64,000 nt of DNA from Ruegeria sp. 6PALISEP08. GTDB taxonomy: Bacteria > Pseudomonadota > Alphaproteobacteria > Rhodobacterales > Rhodobacteraceae. Within the stretch, counting starts at the first letter, position 1. Every line of letters begins with the position of its first letter. The notes under the pieces are model-generated. The model was not told the origin of the DNA and made no database searches. It saw only the letters and a list, made by a program, of their open reading frames with translations. The DNA lies in contig NZ_LGXZ01000012.1 in assembly GCF_001238295.1 (NCBI RefSeq), positions 62,001 through 126,000 of the forward strand, given 5' to 3'. Shown piece by piece: positions 1-7,851 of this stretch. The translations under genes and the position numbers were made by a program.

Positions 1-12
1 CAAACCTCATAT

Positions 13-927
13 TCAACCAAAGAGTTGATTATCCCCCTCAACAGGTTGCCCGCGAAGACCGGCTGTTTCATCCAGCAACCAGCCACGAAAGGCCTGAACA
101 GACTTCCTGCGGACTGCGCCCGCTCCAAGAACCAACCGGAATCCCCCGTCCCTAAAGCCGATCGGAAAGCACCGGATCAGCCGCCCCGCATTGAGATCCA
201 TAAGCATACAATCTGCGGACCCCAGAAAGATGCCCTGACCATACAACGTCGCCTCCATCGCCAGCCCCGTCATGGTCTTCCAGCCACCGATACGGCGTTC
301 GGGCATTTCAATTCCAGCCAATTCCGCCCAACGCCGCCAGGTTTCGGCCGGTCGATCGCGATAAAGACGATAGTTCAGGATTTGCGCGGGGTTGCTCCAA
401 CCTTCGGGCCGCAGGGTTGGCGCGGCATAGGGATATACCGGCGCGTCGCTGATCAGGTCTGACGGTATGTCCAATTCACCACGATGCGCAAAGCGAACGG
501 CCAGATCCGCGTCGTGACGGTCAACGTCGGCCAAAGCCTGCGAGGCCTCCAGCCGCAACTCAACACCCGGGAAGGCGTTGTAAAAACCGGACAACCGGGG
601 GACGAGGTATTTCTGTGCAAACAACGGCTCACAGCTGATCGTGATGGTTCCTTCGGGCCGCTGGCGCACCAGTTCGGTGGCTTCGGCAATCTCGTCGAGC
701 GCCGCCATGACCCTGATCAGCAAACCGCGCCCTTCCAGCGTCAGCTCAACGCCGCGCGGCAGGTCCCGGAACAGAGCGACACCCAGCCGATCCTCGAGAC
801 CTCGCACATGTCGGCTGATCGCAGAATGGCTGACATTCAGCTCATCCGCGGCACGGCTGAAACTTTCGTGCCGTCCCGCAGCTTCGAACGCTTTCAGAGC
901 ATTAAGAGGAGGTAATATGCGGGCCAT
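13..927 (-). CDS. LysR-family transcriptional regulator, GcvA type
   Basis: A 304-residue LysR regulator. An N-terminal winged helix-turn-helix (about residues 8-65, with the segment SFSRAADELNVSHSAISRHV) is followed by a periplasmic-binding-like effector domain (about 90-290). The sequence after the start, LPPLNALKAFEAAGRHESFS, is typical of the GcvA subgroup, which is named for glycine cleavage control but covers many targets. I chose the ATG at 927; an upstream TTG at 963 in the same frame would add 12 residues but is less likely. It is divergent from the small DUF1127-like gene at 1034, its most likely target. The effector cannot be inferred. Confidence 0.9.
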   Translation of the reverse strand: MARILPPLNALKAFEAAGRHESFSRAADELNVSHSAISRHVRGLEDRLGVALFRDLPRGVELTLEGRGLLIRVMAALDEIAEATELVRQRPEGTITISCEPLFAQKYLVPRLSGFYNAFPGVELRLEASQALADVDRHDADLAVRFAHRGELDIPSDLISDAPVYPYAAPTLRPEGWSNPAQILNYRLYRDRPAETWRRWAELAGIEMPERRIGGWKTMTGLAMEATLYGQGIFLGSADCMLMDLNAGRLIRCFPIGFRDGGFRLVLGAGAVRRKSVQAFRGWLLDETAGLRGQPVEGDNQLFG

Positions 928-1033
928 TCCAATTATGTGCTTTTTTGTAACGTATTGAGTCAAGTAATTGATTTTGAATTTCCCTACAGATCAGCTCATT
1001 TTCCCAATGAAATTAGAGGATAAGGAGTACGTA

Positions 1034-1246
1034 ATGGAACAGATTCAGAAGAAATGGAAATTTAATTTACGTCTGATTTTTAAACCACTTCGATGTTTTT
1101 CACTTCTAAACCGTAAACGGCGCGCCAGGGCGACGCCTTTGCCAGCAACTGCGCGCATGGCCCGGGATATCGGCCTGATTGAAAGTGATGTGGATCGATT
1201 GCGGATGCACTTGCCTTTTGACAGACTCCACCATCCGATGCTGTAA
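1034..1246 (+). CDS. Small basic DUF1127-like protein
   Basis: A 70-residue basic protein. Its C-terminal half reads MARDIGLIESDVDRLRMHLP and ends in HHPML, like the arginine-rich DUF1127 proteins of Rhodobacteraceae (consensus xxRDIGLSxxDxxxLR). In related bacteria DUF1127 proteins are linked to RNA turnover and phosphate or stress physiology; the function here is inferred only from that resemblance. A strong Shine-Dalgarno (AAGGAG at 1022-1027) sits 6-7 nt before the ATG at 1034, which decides the start against an in-frame ATG at 968. It is divergent from the GcvA-type regulator. Confidence 0.6.
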   Translation: MEQIQKKWKFNLRLIFKPLRCFSLLNRKRRARATPLPATARMARDIGLIESDVDRLRMHLPFDRLHHPML

Positions 1247-1286
1247 CGCCCTTTCCGCGCGCACGCCAAGCGGCTATGAAAGCGTG

Positions 1287-1622
1287 ATGAACGATCCGCT
1301 CGACACAGTCTTTGCAGCCCTCGCCGACCCCACGCGCCGTGCTATCCTGGCAATGCTGCTGGAGGATGACATGGCCGTGACTGATGTGGCCGAGCCATTC
1401 GACATGTCACTGGCTGCGATTTCCAAGCATCTGGTCATTCTGACGAAAGCCGGGTTGATCAGTCAGGAGAAACGCGGGCGGGTGAAATGGTGCAAGCTGG
1501 AACCTGACGCACTGCGCGCCGCATCAGTTTGGATGCAGGGGTTCGGTCAGTTCGAACCCGTTAATCTGGATGCGTTCGAGCGTTTTCTGGAAGTTGAGCT
1601 TCCGGCCTCGGACGAAGCCTAG
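1287..1622 (+). CDS. ArsR-family winged-helix transcriptional regulator
   Basis: A 111-residue ArsR/SmtB-type repressor. The opening MNDPLDTVFAALADPTRRAI is the family signature, followed by a helix-turn-helix (about residues 33-60, DMSLAAISKHLVILTKAGLI) and a short beta wing. There is no metal-binding ELCVC-type motif, so it probably belongs to the non-metal-sensing group found next to SRPBCC (AHSA1) genes, although none is adjacent here. The start at 1287 is set by homology; the open frame continues to 1179 without similarity. Its last four bases overlap the convergent UspA gene stop. Confidence 0.88.
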   Translation: MNDPLDTVFAALADPTRRAILAMLLEDDMAVTDVAEPFDMSLAAISKHLVILTKAGLISQEKRGRVKWCKLEPDALRAASVWMQGFGQFEPVNLDAFERFLEVELPASDEA

Positions 1623-2032
1623 CGCACCACAAAGACCGACATGCTGGCATGTTTGGCCAGATACCCGGCGTGGCTGGAGAATATGTAGTCCGTAATCCGG
1701 GGGGCATGGGTTCCCGCAATGATCAAATCAGCCCCCATCTCTTCCGCTGCGCGGGTCAGGTCGCCGTCCACTTCGGCGGCAACGTCGACCGAGTGAATCT
1801 TGCGGATGGCAACTTTGGTCCCACTATCGGCGGCAAGCTTTTCGGTGAACACCGCCAAATCCCTGTCGATTTCGGCTTCGGTTTCCGTGGATTCACCCAT
1901 ATGGGCTCCGGTCACGCTGACCAGAGTGATTTTAGCCCCCTGCCATTTCGCCACTTCCGCAGCGATATCAGCAGCTTTGCGGACCTCGGGCGGCAGATGC
2001 CGATCTATCGGCAGCATAATATGCTTGAACAT
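1619..2032 (-). CDS. Universal stress protein, UspA family
   Basis: A 137-residue single-domain Usp. It begins MFKHIMLPIDRHLPPEV and carries the C-terminal ATP-binding type segment GADLIIAGTHAPRITDYIFS ending in VFVVR. Usp proteins are cytoplasmic nucleotide-binding proteins induced by growth arrest or low oxygen. A very strong ribosome binding site (GAGGAGG) precedes the ATG at 2032. An FNR-like box lies about 55 nt upstream of the start (2086-2099), which suggests oxygen-responsive control; that link is inference. Confidence 0.92.
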   Translation of the reverse strand: MFKHIMLPIDRHLPPEVRKAADIAAEVAKWQGAKITLVSVTGAHMGESTETEAEIDRDLAVFTEKLAADSGTKVAIRKIHSVDVAAEVDGDLTRAAEEMGADLIIAGTHAPRITDYIFSSHAGYLAKHASMSVFVVR

Positions 2033-2085
2033 AACCTCCTCCTCTCACTTTCTTTGCAGTGTATTGGAGAGGCAAATCTCAAGCC

Positions 2086-2099
2086 TTGATCTGGCTCAA
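2086..2099 (-). promoter_or_regulatory. FNR/FnrL-like operator upstream of uspA
   Basis: The plus strand reads TTGAT-CTGG-CTCAA, which matches the FNR/CRP-FNR consensus TTGAT-N4-ATCAA at 9 of 10 arm positions. It is 54 nt before the uspA start codon, a plausible distance for a class II site near -41. FNR-family control of usp genes is common in Rhodobacterales. No binding evidence is available here. Confidence 0.55.
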
Positions 2100-2159
2100 G
2101 CAACTTCCGCATTCGGAATGCATTCGAAAACCTAGGCGGCTTAAAGCGCAGGTTCGGCG

Positions 2160-3074
2160 TTATTCCGCAGTTGTGCTCATCTGCACGGCACGCGGTGCTT
2201 CCTCTTTCAGCAGCATCAGCAAAGCGATGACGGTCAGCACCACCCCACCCAGGATCAAACCCGTGGGTACAGCTTTGCCCAGCGCGATTTCCCACAAGAT
2301 CACCCAACTTGGCACCAGATAGGTATAAGCCATCACCTTCGCCGAGGGCAGCCGCAAAGACGAGAACTGCACCAGCACAAAACTGGCAGCCGTTGCAAAA
2401 AACGAAATATAAAGCAAACCAATCCAGACAATGGCCGGAAGCGCGGCCCAGTCTGTAGCCCTCAGATCATACCAACCAAACACTGTCAGCAAAAGACATC
2501 CGGCAAGCAAGGTACCAAAGGTGAAGACCACAGCGGGCTCTCCACGATTCAGTTTACGTACCATCGGAGTATAAATCGCATGGGCGACACAGCCCCAGAA
2601 ATAGATGACCTCTCCGCGCCCGATCTCAAAGGCGCGAAACACCTGCCAATCGGCTCGAAAGATTACCCACAACGCCCCCACTGCCCCAATGGTCAAAGCC
2701 AGCGCCATACGCGGGGTGGTGATCTGACGCAACAGAACCCATCCTGCGAGGGCCGAGACGACAGGTGTCAGCGTGAAGACTGCGGCGGCACTGACCGGTG
2801 GCGCGGTTTGCAGACCATAGAACATCAGCACGAAGTAGGTGGCGAACAACCCGCCCAACACAAGATAGCGCCAGGGGGCCTGCGCCGCAGCGCGCGGCAA
2901 TCCGGTTGTGGCCAGAGCGGCGACACCAATCACCACCGCCGCAATGGCAAACCGCACCGCATTGAGCGCCGCCGGGGCAATCTCGTTCGCAATCATCGAC
3001 CCAAGCGAAAAACTGCCCGCAACGAGGGCAGAAAAAGCCAGCATGGCCAGATGGCCACGGGCCTGAGGGGTCAT
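2160..3074 (-). CDS. EamA/DMT-family inner-membrane transporter
   Basis: A 304-residue drug/metabolite transporter with about ten hydrophobic segments arranged as two EamA repeats of five helices (residues about 10-140 and 150-285). DMT exporters move amino acids, nucleotides or other small metabolites; the substrate cannot be read from sequence. The start MTPQARGHLAM at 3074 overlaps the stop of the upstream LysR gene by four bases (ATGA), so the two are translationally coupled. The open frame extends 35 codons further upstream without membrane character. Confidence 0.88.
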   Translation of the reverse strand: MTPQARGHLAMLAFSALVAGSFSLGSMIANEIAPAALNAVRFAIAAVVIGVAALATTGLPRAAAQAPWRYLVLGGLFATYFVLMFYGLQTAPPVSAAAVFTLTPVVSALAGWVLLRQITTPRMALALTIGAVGALWVIFRADWQVFRAFEIGRGEVIYFWGCVAHAIYTPMVRKLNRGEPAVVFTFGTLLAGCLLLTVFGWYDLRATDWAALPAIVWIGLLYISFFATAASFVLVQFSSLRLPSAKVMAYTYLVPSWVILWEIALGKAVPTGLILGGVVLTVIALLMLLKEEAPRAVQMSTTAE

Positions 3075-3949
3075 GATTGCCAGCCTTTGGCCTGTGCTTT
3101 CAAAAAAGTCAGGAACGCCTGCACCTTGGTCGTTCGATGCAGATCCACATGCGTCACCAGCCACAGGTTGCCGAACCATTCTGGCAGCGGCTCCATCACT
3201 TCGACAAGATTGTCATGGCGGGTTGCTTCCCATCGGGACATGAATCCAATACCGGCGCCGGCCAAAACGGCCTCGCGCATACAGAAGTTGTTGGTGCAGC
3301 GAAAGGTAATGCGGTCAGTAGGCACCGTCGCGCGCAGCCACCGGGTGAACGGTGCCCGGCTGCCTTCATCATCAGAGCTGACAAATTGGTGCCTCGCGAA
3401 ATCTTCGGTGCCCGACGGTTTACCAAACCGTTCGACATATGCAGTGCTGGCATACAGGCCGACCTCTTCTTGCCTGAAGGGCTGAACGACGTTGTCTGGC
3501 TGATCCGGTGCCGACCCGGCGCGGATTGCTACGTGCGCTTCGCCATATTCCAGCCGGAACAGCCGGTCTCCGGTTAGGTAACGCACTATCAGATCCGGAT
3601 GCATCTCTTGAAACGCGGTGAGCGTTGGCACCACCAGAGGTGCAATCGAGCCCAGCGACGTCACGACCAACTCGCCCGAAACATCGTCACCCCGACCCTT
3701 CATTCGGCCCACAAGCTGATTGAACTGGTCTTCAGTGGCCTGGGCCACACGCAACAAATCGTCACCCGCTTCGGTCGGCGTGTACCCGCGCGCGTGACGC
3801 TGGAACAGTTTGACCCCCAACCGCGCCTCGATAGCGTCGATATGGCGGATCACTGTGGCGTGGTGCACCCCCAGAACCTCGGCGGCACCACTTACCGTCC
3901 CCATGCGGGCCACCTGATAGGCGGTTCTCACCTCATCCCAATTGTCCAT
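3071..3949 (-). CDS. LysR-family transcriptional regulator
   Basis: A 292-residue LysR protein. The N-terminal helix-turn-helix MGTVSGAAEVLGVHHATVIR (about residues 16-35) is followed by a substrate-binding-like domain that includes LVVTSLGSIAPLVVPTLTAF. I chose the ATG at 3949 (MDNWDEVRTAY) over an upstream TTG. The gene is coupled by ATGA to the EamA transporter downstream and is divergent from the azoreductase gene at 4070 across a gap of about 120 bp, so it may control both. Confidence 0.9.
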   Translation of the reverse strand: MDNWDEVRTAYQVARMGTVSGAAEVLGVHHATVIRHIDAIEARLGVKLFQRHARGYTPTEAGDDLLRVAQATEDQFNQLVGRMKGRGDDVSGELVVTSLGSIAPLVVPTLTAFQEMHPDLIVRYLTGDRLFRLEYGEAHVAIRAGSAPDQPDNVVQPFRQEEVGLYASTAYVERFGKPSGTEDFARHQFVSSDDEGSRAPFTRWLRATVPTDRITFRCTNNFCMREAVLAGAGIGFMSRWEATRHDNLVEVMEPLPEWFGNLWLVTHVDLHRTTKVQAFLTFLKAQAKGWQS

Positions 3950-4069
3950 GGCAATGTCGTCACTGTGCAATTTCCAACAATAACTGTTGATGTATCCGAG
4001 TTTTGTTCACCAGTGCAACATTCATATTGGAAGCAGGACAAGATTTCCCTGACCCAAAGGACCCAATCA

Positions 4070-4651
4070 ATGACCAATACTATCCTTCATATCGACTCAT
4101 CCGCCCGCCGCGTGGACTCGACCACGCGCGATCTGTCAGAGCGTGTGATCAAGCAACTGGGCGCAGAACGCATCATCCGGCGTGATCTTTCCACCCCACT
4201 TCCAATGCTGACCGAAGATTGGATCGCTGCCAACTTCACACCAGTGGAACAGCGCGACGAAGTACAACGCGACCGGCTCGCCCTGTCAGACCAGCTGGTG
4301 GCCGAATTGCAGGACGCCGACACCATCGTCATTGGCCTGCCTATCTACAACTTCTCGGTTCCGGCCGCTTTCAAGGCCTGGATCGACCTTGTTGCACGCG
4401 CCGGTCTGACTTTTTCCTATACCGAAAACGGTCCCAAAGGTCTGTTGGAAGGTAAACGCGCCATTCTGGCTATCGCTTCGGGCGGTGTCCCTGTCGGGTC
4501 CGAGGCGGATTTCGCCACCAACTACGCGCGCCACGTTCTGGGCTTTATCGGCATCCATGACGTGGACGTCATCGCTGCCGATCAGATGGCCGTGAACCCC
4601 GATGCAGCGTTGCAAAGCGCCCATAAGGCTGTAGCTGAGCTTGCAGCCTGA
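4070..4651 (+). CDS. azoR: FMN-dependent NADH-azoreductase (AzoR family)
   Basis: A 193-residue flavodoxin-fold reductase. The start MTNTILHIDSSARRVDSTTR carries the FMN phosphate-binding loop (SSAR..S), and the middle holds the family segment LPIYNFSVPAAFKAWIDLV (about residues 88-106). AzoR enzymes are homodimers that use NADH to reduce quinones and azo compounds, probably for protection against quinone or thiol stress. The length fits the family (about 200). The start at 4070 is set by the fold; the longer open frame upstream overlaps the divergent LysR gene. Confidence 0.9.
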   Translation: MTNTILHIDSSARRVDSTTRDLSERVIKQLGAERIIRRDLSTPLPMLTEDWIAANFTPVEQRDEVQRDRLALSDQLVAELQDADTIVIGLPIYNFSVPAAFKAWIDLVARAGLTFSYTENGPKGLLEGKRAILAIASGGVPVGSEADFATNYARHVLGFIGIHDVDVIAADQMAVNPDAALQSAHKAVAELAA

Positions 4652-4680
4652 TCCCCTCTGGTCAATGAGCCCGGAAACGT

Positions 4681-4713
4681 CCAGTCTGCCATTCAGTATG
4701 ACAGGCAGACTGG
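4681..4713 (+). terminator. Perfect 10-bp stem-loop between azoR and the racemase gene
   Basis: CCAGTCTGCC (4681-4690) and its exact reverse complement (4704-4713) flank a 13-nt loop. It begins 30 nt after the azoR stop and ends 8 nt before the racemase ATG. No T-run follows, so it is not a classical intrinsic terminator and may instead act in mRNA processing or in translation of the racemase gene. Confidence 0.5.
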
Positions 4714-4721
4714 ATGGGCAC

Positions 4722-5459
4722 ATGAAGAAAATCGGCATTCTGGGCGGTGTGGGCTGGGCCTCGACCGTCGACTATTACAGGGCGATTGCCGAAGGAGCCG
4801 GGCGTTATTTCGCGGAACGCGGCCATGGCTCTCCTTTGCCGATCCCTCCGATGACGATCGAATCTGTCACACAGGCCAAGACGCGCGCCTTGCGCGGTGT
4901 CGCCGGAGATGAGGCAAGCTGGGCGGGTTTTGATGCCGTATTCCGTGATGCACTGCTGACGTTGGAGCGTGCAGGCTGCGACTTCGGCATCATCGCGTCC
5001 AACACACCGCACGCACGGCTCCACGCGATCCGGCTGGGTGTTTCCATGCCCATCCTCAGCATCTTTGATGCAACCGCCGACGCCACGGCAGGAACTGGCG
5101 CGTCCGAGGCTCTGGTCCTGGGCACAACCGTTACGATGCAGGCCACCAACTATGCGGATCGTCTGGCCGCCGAGGGCATCACTGCAAATGAGCGGCTGCC
5201 AGAGCCCGAGATATCCGAGATGCAGGCCATGATCGACAGCGACTTCTACGGTGGCGCATCCGACACCGCGCGCGCGCGATTGCTGGCCTTTTGCAACAAA
5301 CACGCCAGTCCGGGAACCGCGATCCTTCTGGCCTGTACCGAGCTGCCACTGGCTTTTCCGAACAATCTGGACGACCCGGTGTTCGAGGCTGACGGGCACA
5401 TGTTCGTCAACCCGTCTGCCGCGCATGTCGCCGCCGCGCTGAAAGAGGCGCTTGAGTGA
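4722..5459 (+). CDS. Aspartate/glutamate racemase family protein
   Basis: A 245-residue PLP-independent racemase fold protein. The start MKKIGILGGVGWASTVDYYR and the C-terminal LLACTELPLAF are family signatures. The second catalytic position is the expected Cys (LACTE). At the first, where classical members have CNT, this protein has Ser (IIASNTPH). E. coli YgeA, a broad-range amino acid racemase, has Thr at this site, so a hydroxyl residue does not exclude activity. The substrate is unknown. A 10-bp stem-loop lies directly before the ATG. The stop abuts the convergent ProX gene with no gap. Confidence 0.85.
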   Translation: MKKIGILGGVGWASTVDYYRAIAEGAGRYFAERGHGSPLPIPPMTIESVTQAKTRALRGVAGDEASWAGFDAVFRDALLTLERAGCDFGIIASNTPHARLHAIRLGVSMPILSIFDATADATAGTGASEALVLGTTVTMQATNYADRLAAEGITANERLPEPEISEMQAMIDSDFYGGASDTARARLLAFCNKHASPGTAILLACTELPLAFPNNLDDPVFEADGHMFVNPSAAHVAAALKEALE

Positions 5460-5990
5460 TCAGGGCAGCCAGGTGATTTTGCAATCGATGCGATCAAAGA
5501 AAGCCATCATGTCGGTCTGTTTCAGGACGACAGTGCGGTCATTGACTAGCGGGTGCATGTAAATCACCTCGGCCTGTCGGGCCGCCGCGTCCATGAAGAA
5601 CCGCACATCATTCTGAACCCCGTTGATCATCGCCAAAGGGCTGACCGCGCCGGGTCGAATGCCGAGGTTCTCTAGCAGCCTGTCCGCCGAGCCGAAGGAC
5701 AGATTGCCAATTCCCAACTCAGCACCCAGCGCCTTAAGGTCGATCTCGCGGCTTTGCTCAAGTGTCACCAGATAGTTGCGCTTTTTCTTGTCGCGCAGAT
5801 ACAGGTTCTTGACCCGCAACGCATTCTCGCCCGGCACCGTGAATTGACCTTCGACGGACTTGGCATCCTCGACCGTACGCAGGGGCCCATGAGTATGCAT
5901 ACGATAGGCCAACCCCCACTCGTCCAGTTGCGCCAGCAATGCGTCGGAACTCAGCGGTAGTGTGTCCTGATAGGCGGATGAAGCGTCCAT
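5460..5990 (-). CDS. Prolyl-tRNA deacylase, ProX/YbaK family
   Basis: A 176-residue YbaK/aminoacyl-tRNA-editing domain protein. The conserved segments are EGQFTVPGENALRVKNLYLRD with KKKRNYLVTL after it, GIRPGAVSPLAMINGVQND (about residues 112-130) and the C-terminal FLxR-like portion. ProXp-type proteins hydrolyse mischarged Ala-tRNA(Pro) in trans and protect translation fidelity. The ATG at 5990 follows an AGGAGAT ribosome binding site; an earlier in-frame start would read into non-homologous sequence. Upstream lies the structured gap at 6151-6272. Confidence 0.9.
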   Translation of the reverse strand: MDASSAYQDTLPLSSDALLAQLDEWGLAYRMHTHGPLRTVEDAKSVEGQFTVPGENALRVKNLYLRDKKKRNYLVTLEQSREIDLKALGAELGIGNLSFGSADRLLENLGIRPGAVSPLAMINGVQNDVRFFMDAAARQAEVIYMHPLVNDRTVVLKQTDMMAFFDRIDCKITWLP

Positions 5991-6150
5991 CCCGATCTCC
6001 TTGCGCAGAATTTCCTGCGCTGTGCCACAGAACGGACGCGCCCGCAATCAGCCGAATTACAGTTAAGAGCATTGGCCATTCCAAACCATAGATTCAAAGT
6101 GTACGCAGTTGACTCTGACGGCCATTCCGCCTAAAGCCCGGTCCAAACAT

Positions 6151-6272
6151 CCGGAAGCGTCTGATCTTCCGGTCCCTTGAGTCGTTCAGGGATCGCCCCC
6201 CACCAGCGAGTTTCGCCCGTGGGGGCAATGCCATTTGGCATTACCCCCACGTCTAATTCAGTGGGAGGGGGC
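6151..6272 (-). ncRNA. Candidate structured RNA or leader (three stem-loops with an alternative pairing)
   Basis: The gap between the ProX gene and ffh (5991-6342) has no confident gene but strong symmetry. Read on the minus strand: a 14-bp hairpin with a 4-nt loop (6219-6250, one G-U pair), then a 7-bp/2-bp hairpin (6173-6192) and a 7-bp hairpin with an 8-nt loop (6151-6172). The segment 6195-6203 (GTGGGGGGC on the minus strand) can also pair with 6219-6226, competing with the first hairpin, and 6261-6272 offers a further C-rich partner. A short open frame (6131-6319 from TTG, or 6131-6241 from ATG) crosses the same bases, so a small protein is an alternative explanation. It resembles neither SRP RNA nor any riboswitch I recognise. 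Confidence 0.35.
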
Positions 6273-6293
6273 AATTGTGTACTCAACCGGTGG

Positions 6294-6307
6294 TTCCTAC
6301 TTAGGAA
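6294..6307. repeat. 14-bp palindrome upstream of ffh
   Basis: TTCCTA-CT-TAGGAA, a perfect 6-2-6 inverted repeat 36 bp before the ffh start codon. It could be a protein-binding site in the ffh promoter region; nothing else supports this. Confidence 0.35.
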
Positions 6308-6342
6308 GCGCCTAGTCAAAACCGGCGAAGGAGGCCGAAGGC

Positions 6343-7851
6343 ATGTTTGAAAATCTATCCGAACGCCTCTCTGGCGTCTTTGATCGGCTGACGAAACAGG
6401 GTGCCCTGTCCGAGGAAGACGTCAAAACCGCCCTGCGCGAGGTTCGCGTTGCCCTGTTAGAGGCGGATGTTTCGCTGCCGGTGGCGCGCGAATTCGTCAA
6501 GAAAGTTCAGGAACAGGCAACCGGTCAGGCCGTCACCAAGTCGATCACACCCGGCCAGCAGGTCGTCAAGATCGTACATGACGCGCTGGTCGATACGCTG
6601 CGCGGCGAGGAAGACCCCGGCGCGCTGAAGATCGACAACCCGCCCGCCCCGATCCTGATGGTCGGTCTGCAGGGATCGGGTAAGACGACCACGACAGGTA
6701 AGCTCGCCAAGCGCCTGAAAGAGAAAGAGGGCAAGAAGGTTCTGATGGCCTCGCTCGACGTCTATCGCCCGGCGGCGATGGATCAGTTGGCGGTTTTGGG
6801 TACTCAGGTCGGCGTCGATACTTTGCCCATCGTTCCCGGCCAGTCGCCGGTCGACATCGCCAAGCGTGCCAAGCAGCAGGCAACGCTGGGTGGCTATGAC
6901 GTCTACATGCTCGATACCGCGGGCCGTCTGCACATCGACGAAGTGCTGATGAACGAGGTCGAGCAGGTTCGCAACGTAGTTGACCCGCGCGAGACCCTGT
7001 TGGTTGTCGACGGCCTGACCGGTCAGGTCGCTGTTGAGGTGGCCGAGGAATTTGACGCCAAGGTTGGCATCTCGGGCGTGGTCCTGACCCGTATGGACGG
7101 TGACGGGCGCGGCGGTGCGGCGCTGTCGATGCGCGCAGTCACCGGCAAGCCGATCCGCTTTGTGGGTCTGGGTGAGAAGATGGACGCGCTCGAAACCTTC
7201 GAGCCGGACCGGATCGCTGGTCGTATTCTGGGTATGGGCGACATTGTTGCCCTGGTCGAAAAGGCCCAGGAAACGATGGAGATGGAACAGACCGAGCGCA
7301 TGATGAAGCGCATGGTCAAAGGTCAGTTCAACATGAACGACCTGAAAATGCAGCTGGAACAGATGATCCAGATGGGCGGCATGCAAGGCATGATGGGCAT
7401 GATGCCGGGTATGGGCAAGATGGCCAAGCAGATGGATCAGGCGGGGCTTGACGACAAGATCCTGCGCCAGCAGATCGCCCTGATCCAGTCCATGACCAAA
7501 CGCGAACGCGCCAACCCGCAGCTGTTGCAGGCGAGCCGTAAAAAGCGGATCGCGGCAGGCTCGGGCATGGAGGTCAGCGACCTCAACAAGCTGCTCAAGA
7601 TGCACCGGCAGATGTCGGACATGATGAAGAAGATGGGCAAGATGGGCAAAGGCAAGATGCTGAAACAGGCCATGAAGGGCATGTTTGGCAAAGGCGGCCC
7701 CTCGCCCGAAGACATGGCAGCAGGCATGGACCCCAAAGCGCTGGAACAGGCGGCCAAGGCGATGGGCGGCAAGATGCCCGGCGGCATGCCCGGCATGGGT
7801 GGCGGCATGGGTCTGCCCCCCGGGCTGAGCGGGTTTGGCAAAAAGAAGTAA
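6343..7851 (+). CDS. ffh: Signal recognition particle protein Ffh
   Basis: The 502-residue SRP54 GTPase. It has a helical N domain (residues 1-90), a G domain with P-loop GLQGSGKTTTTGKLA (108-122), DTAGR and TRMDGDGRGGAAL, and a methionine-rich M domain (about 300-500) with runs such as MQGMMGMMPGMGKMAKQM that bind 4.5S RNA and signal sequences. It delivers ribosomes making membrane proteins to FtsY. The long Met/Gly-rich tail is usual for alphaproteobacteria. A GAAGGAGG ribosome binding site precedes the ATG. The next gene begins on the base after the stop, so it leads a tight operon. Confidence 0.98.
   Translation: MFENLSERLSGVFDRLTKQGALSEEDVKTALREVRVALLEADVSLPVAREFVKKVQEQATGQAVTKSITPGQQVVKIVHDALVDTLRGEEDPGALKIDNPPAPILMVGLQGSGKTTTTGKLAKRLKEKEGKKVLMASLDVYRPAAMDQLAVLGTQVGVDTLPIVPGQSPVDIAKRAKQQATLGGYDVYMLDTAGRLHIDEVLMNEVEQVRNVVDPRETLLVVDGLTGQVAVEVAEEFDAKVGISGVVLTRMDGDGRGGAALSMRAVTGKPIRFVGLGEKMDALETFEPDRIAGRILGMGDIVALVEKAQETMEMEQTERMMKRMVKGQFNMNDLKMQLEQMIQMGGMQGMMGMMPGMGKMAKQMDQAGLDDKILRQQIALIQSMTKRERANPQLLQASRKKRIAAGSGMEVSDLNKLLKMHRQMSDMMKKMGKMGKGKMLKQAMKGMFGKGGPSPEDMAAGMDPKALEQAAKAMGGKMPGGMPGMGGGMGLPPGLSGFGKKK

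Noticed and set aside
6131..6319. 62-codon minus-strand ORF in the structured gap
   Set aside because: Start is TTG without a ribosome binding site and the strong hairpins explain the sequence at least as well; kept only as an alternative in the structured RNA entry.
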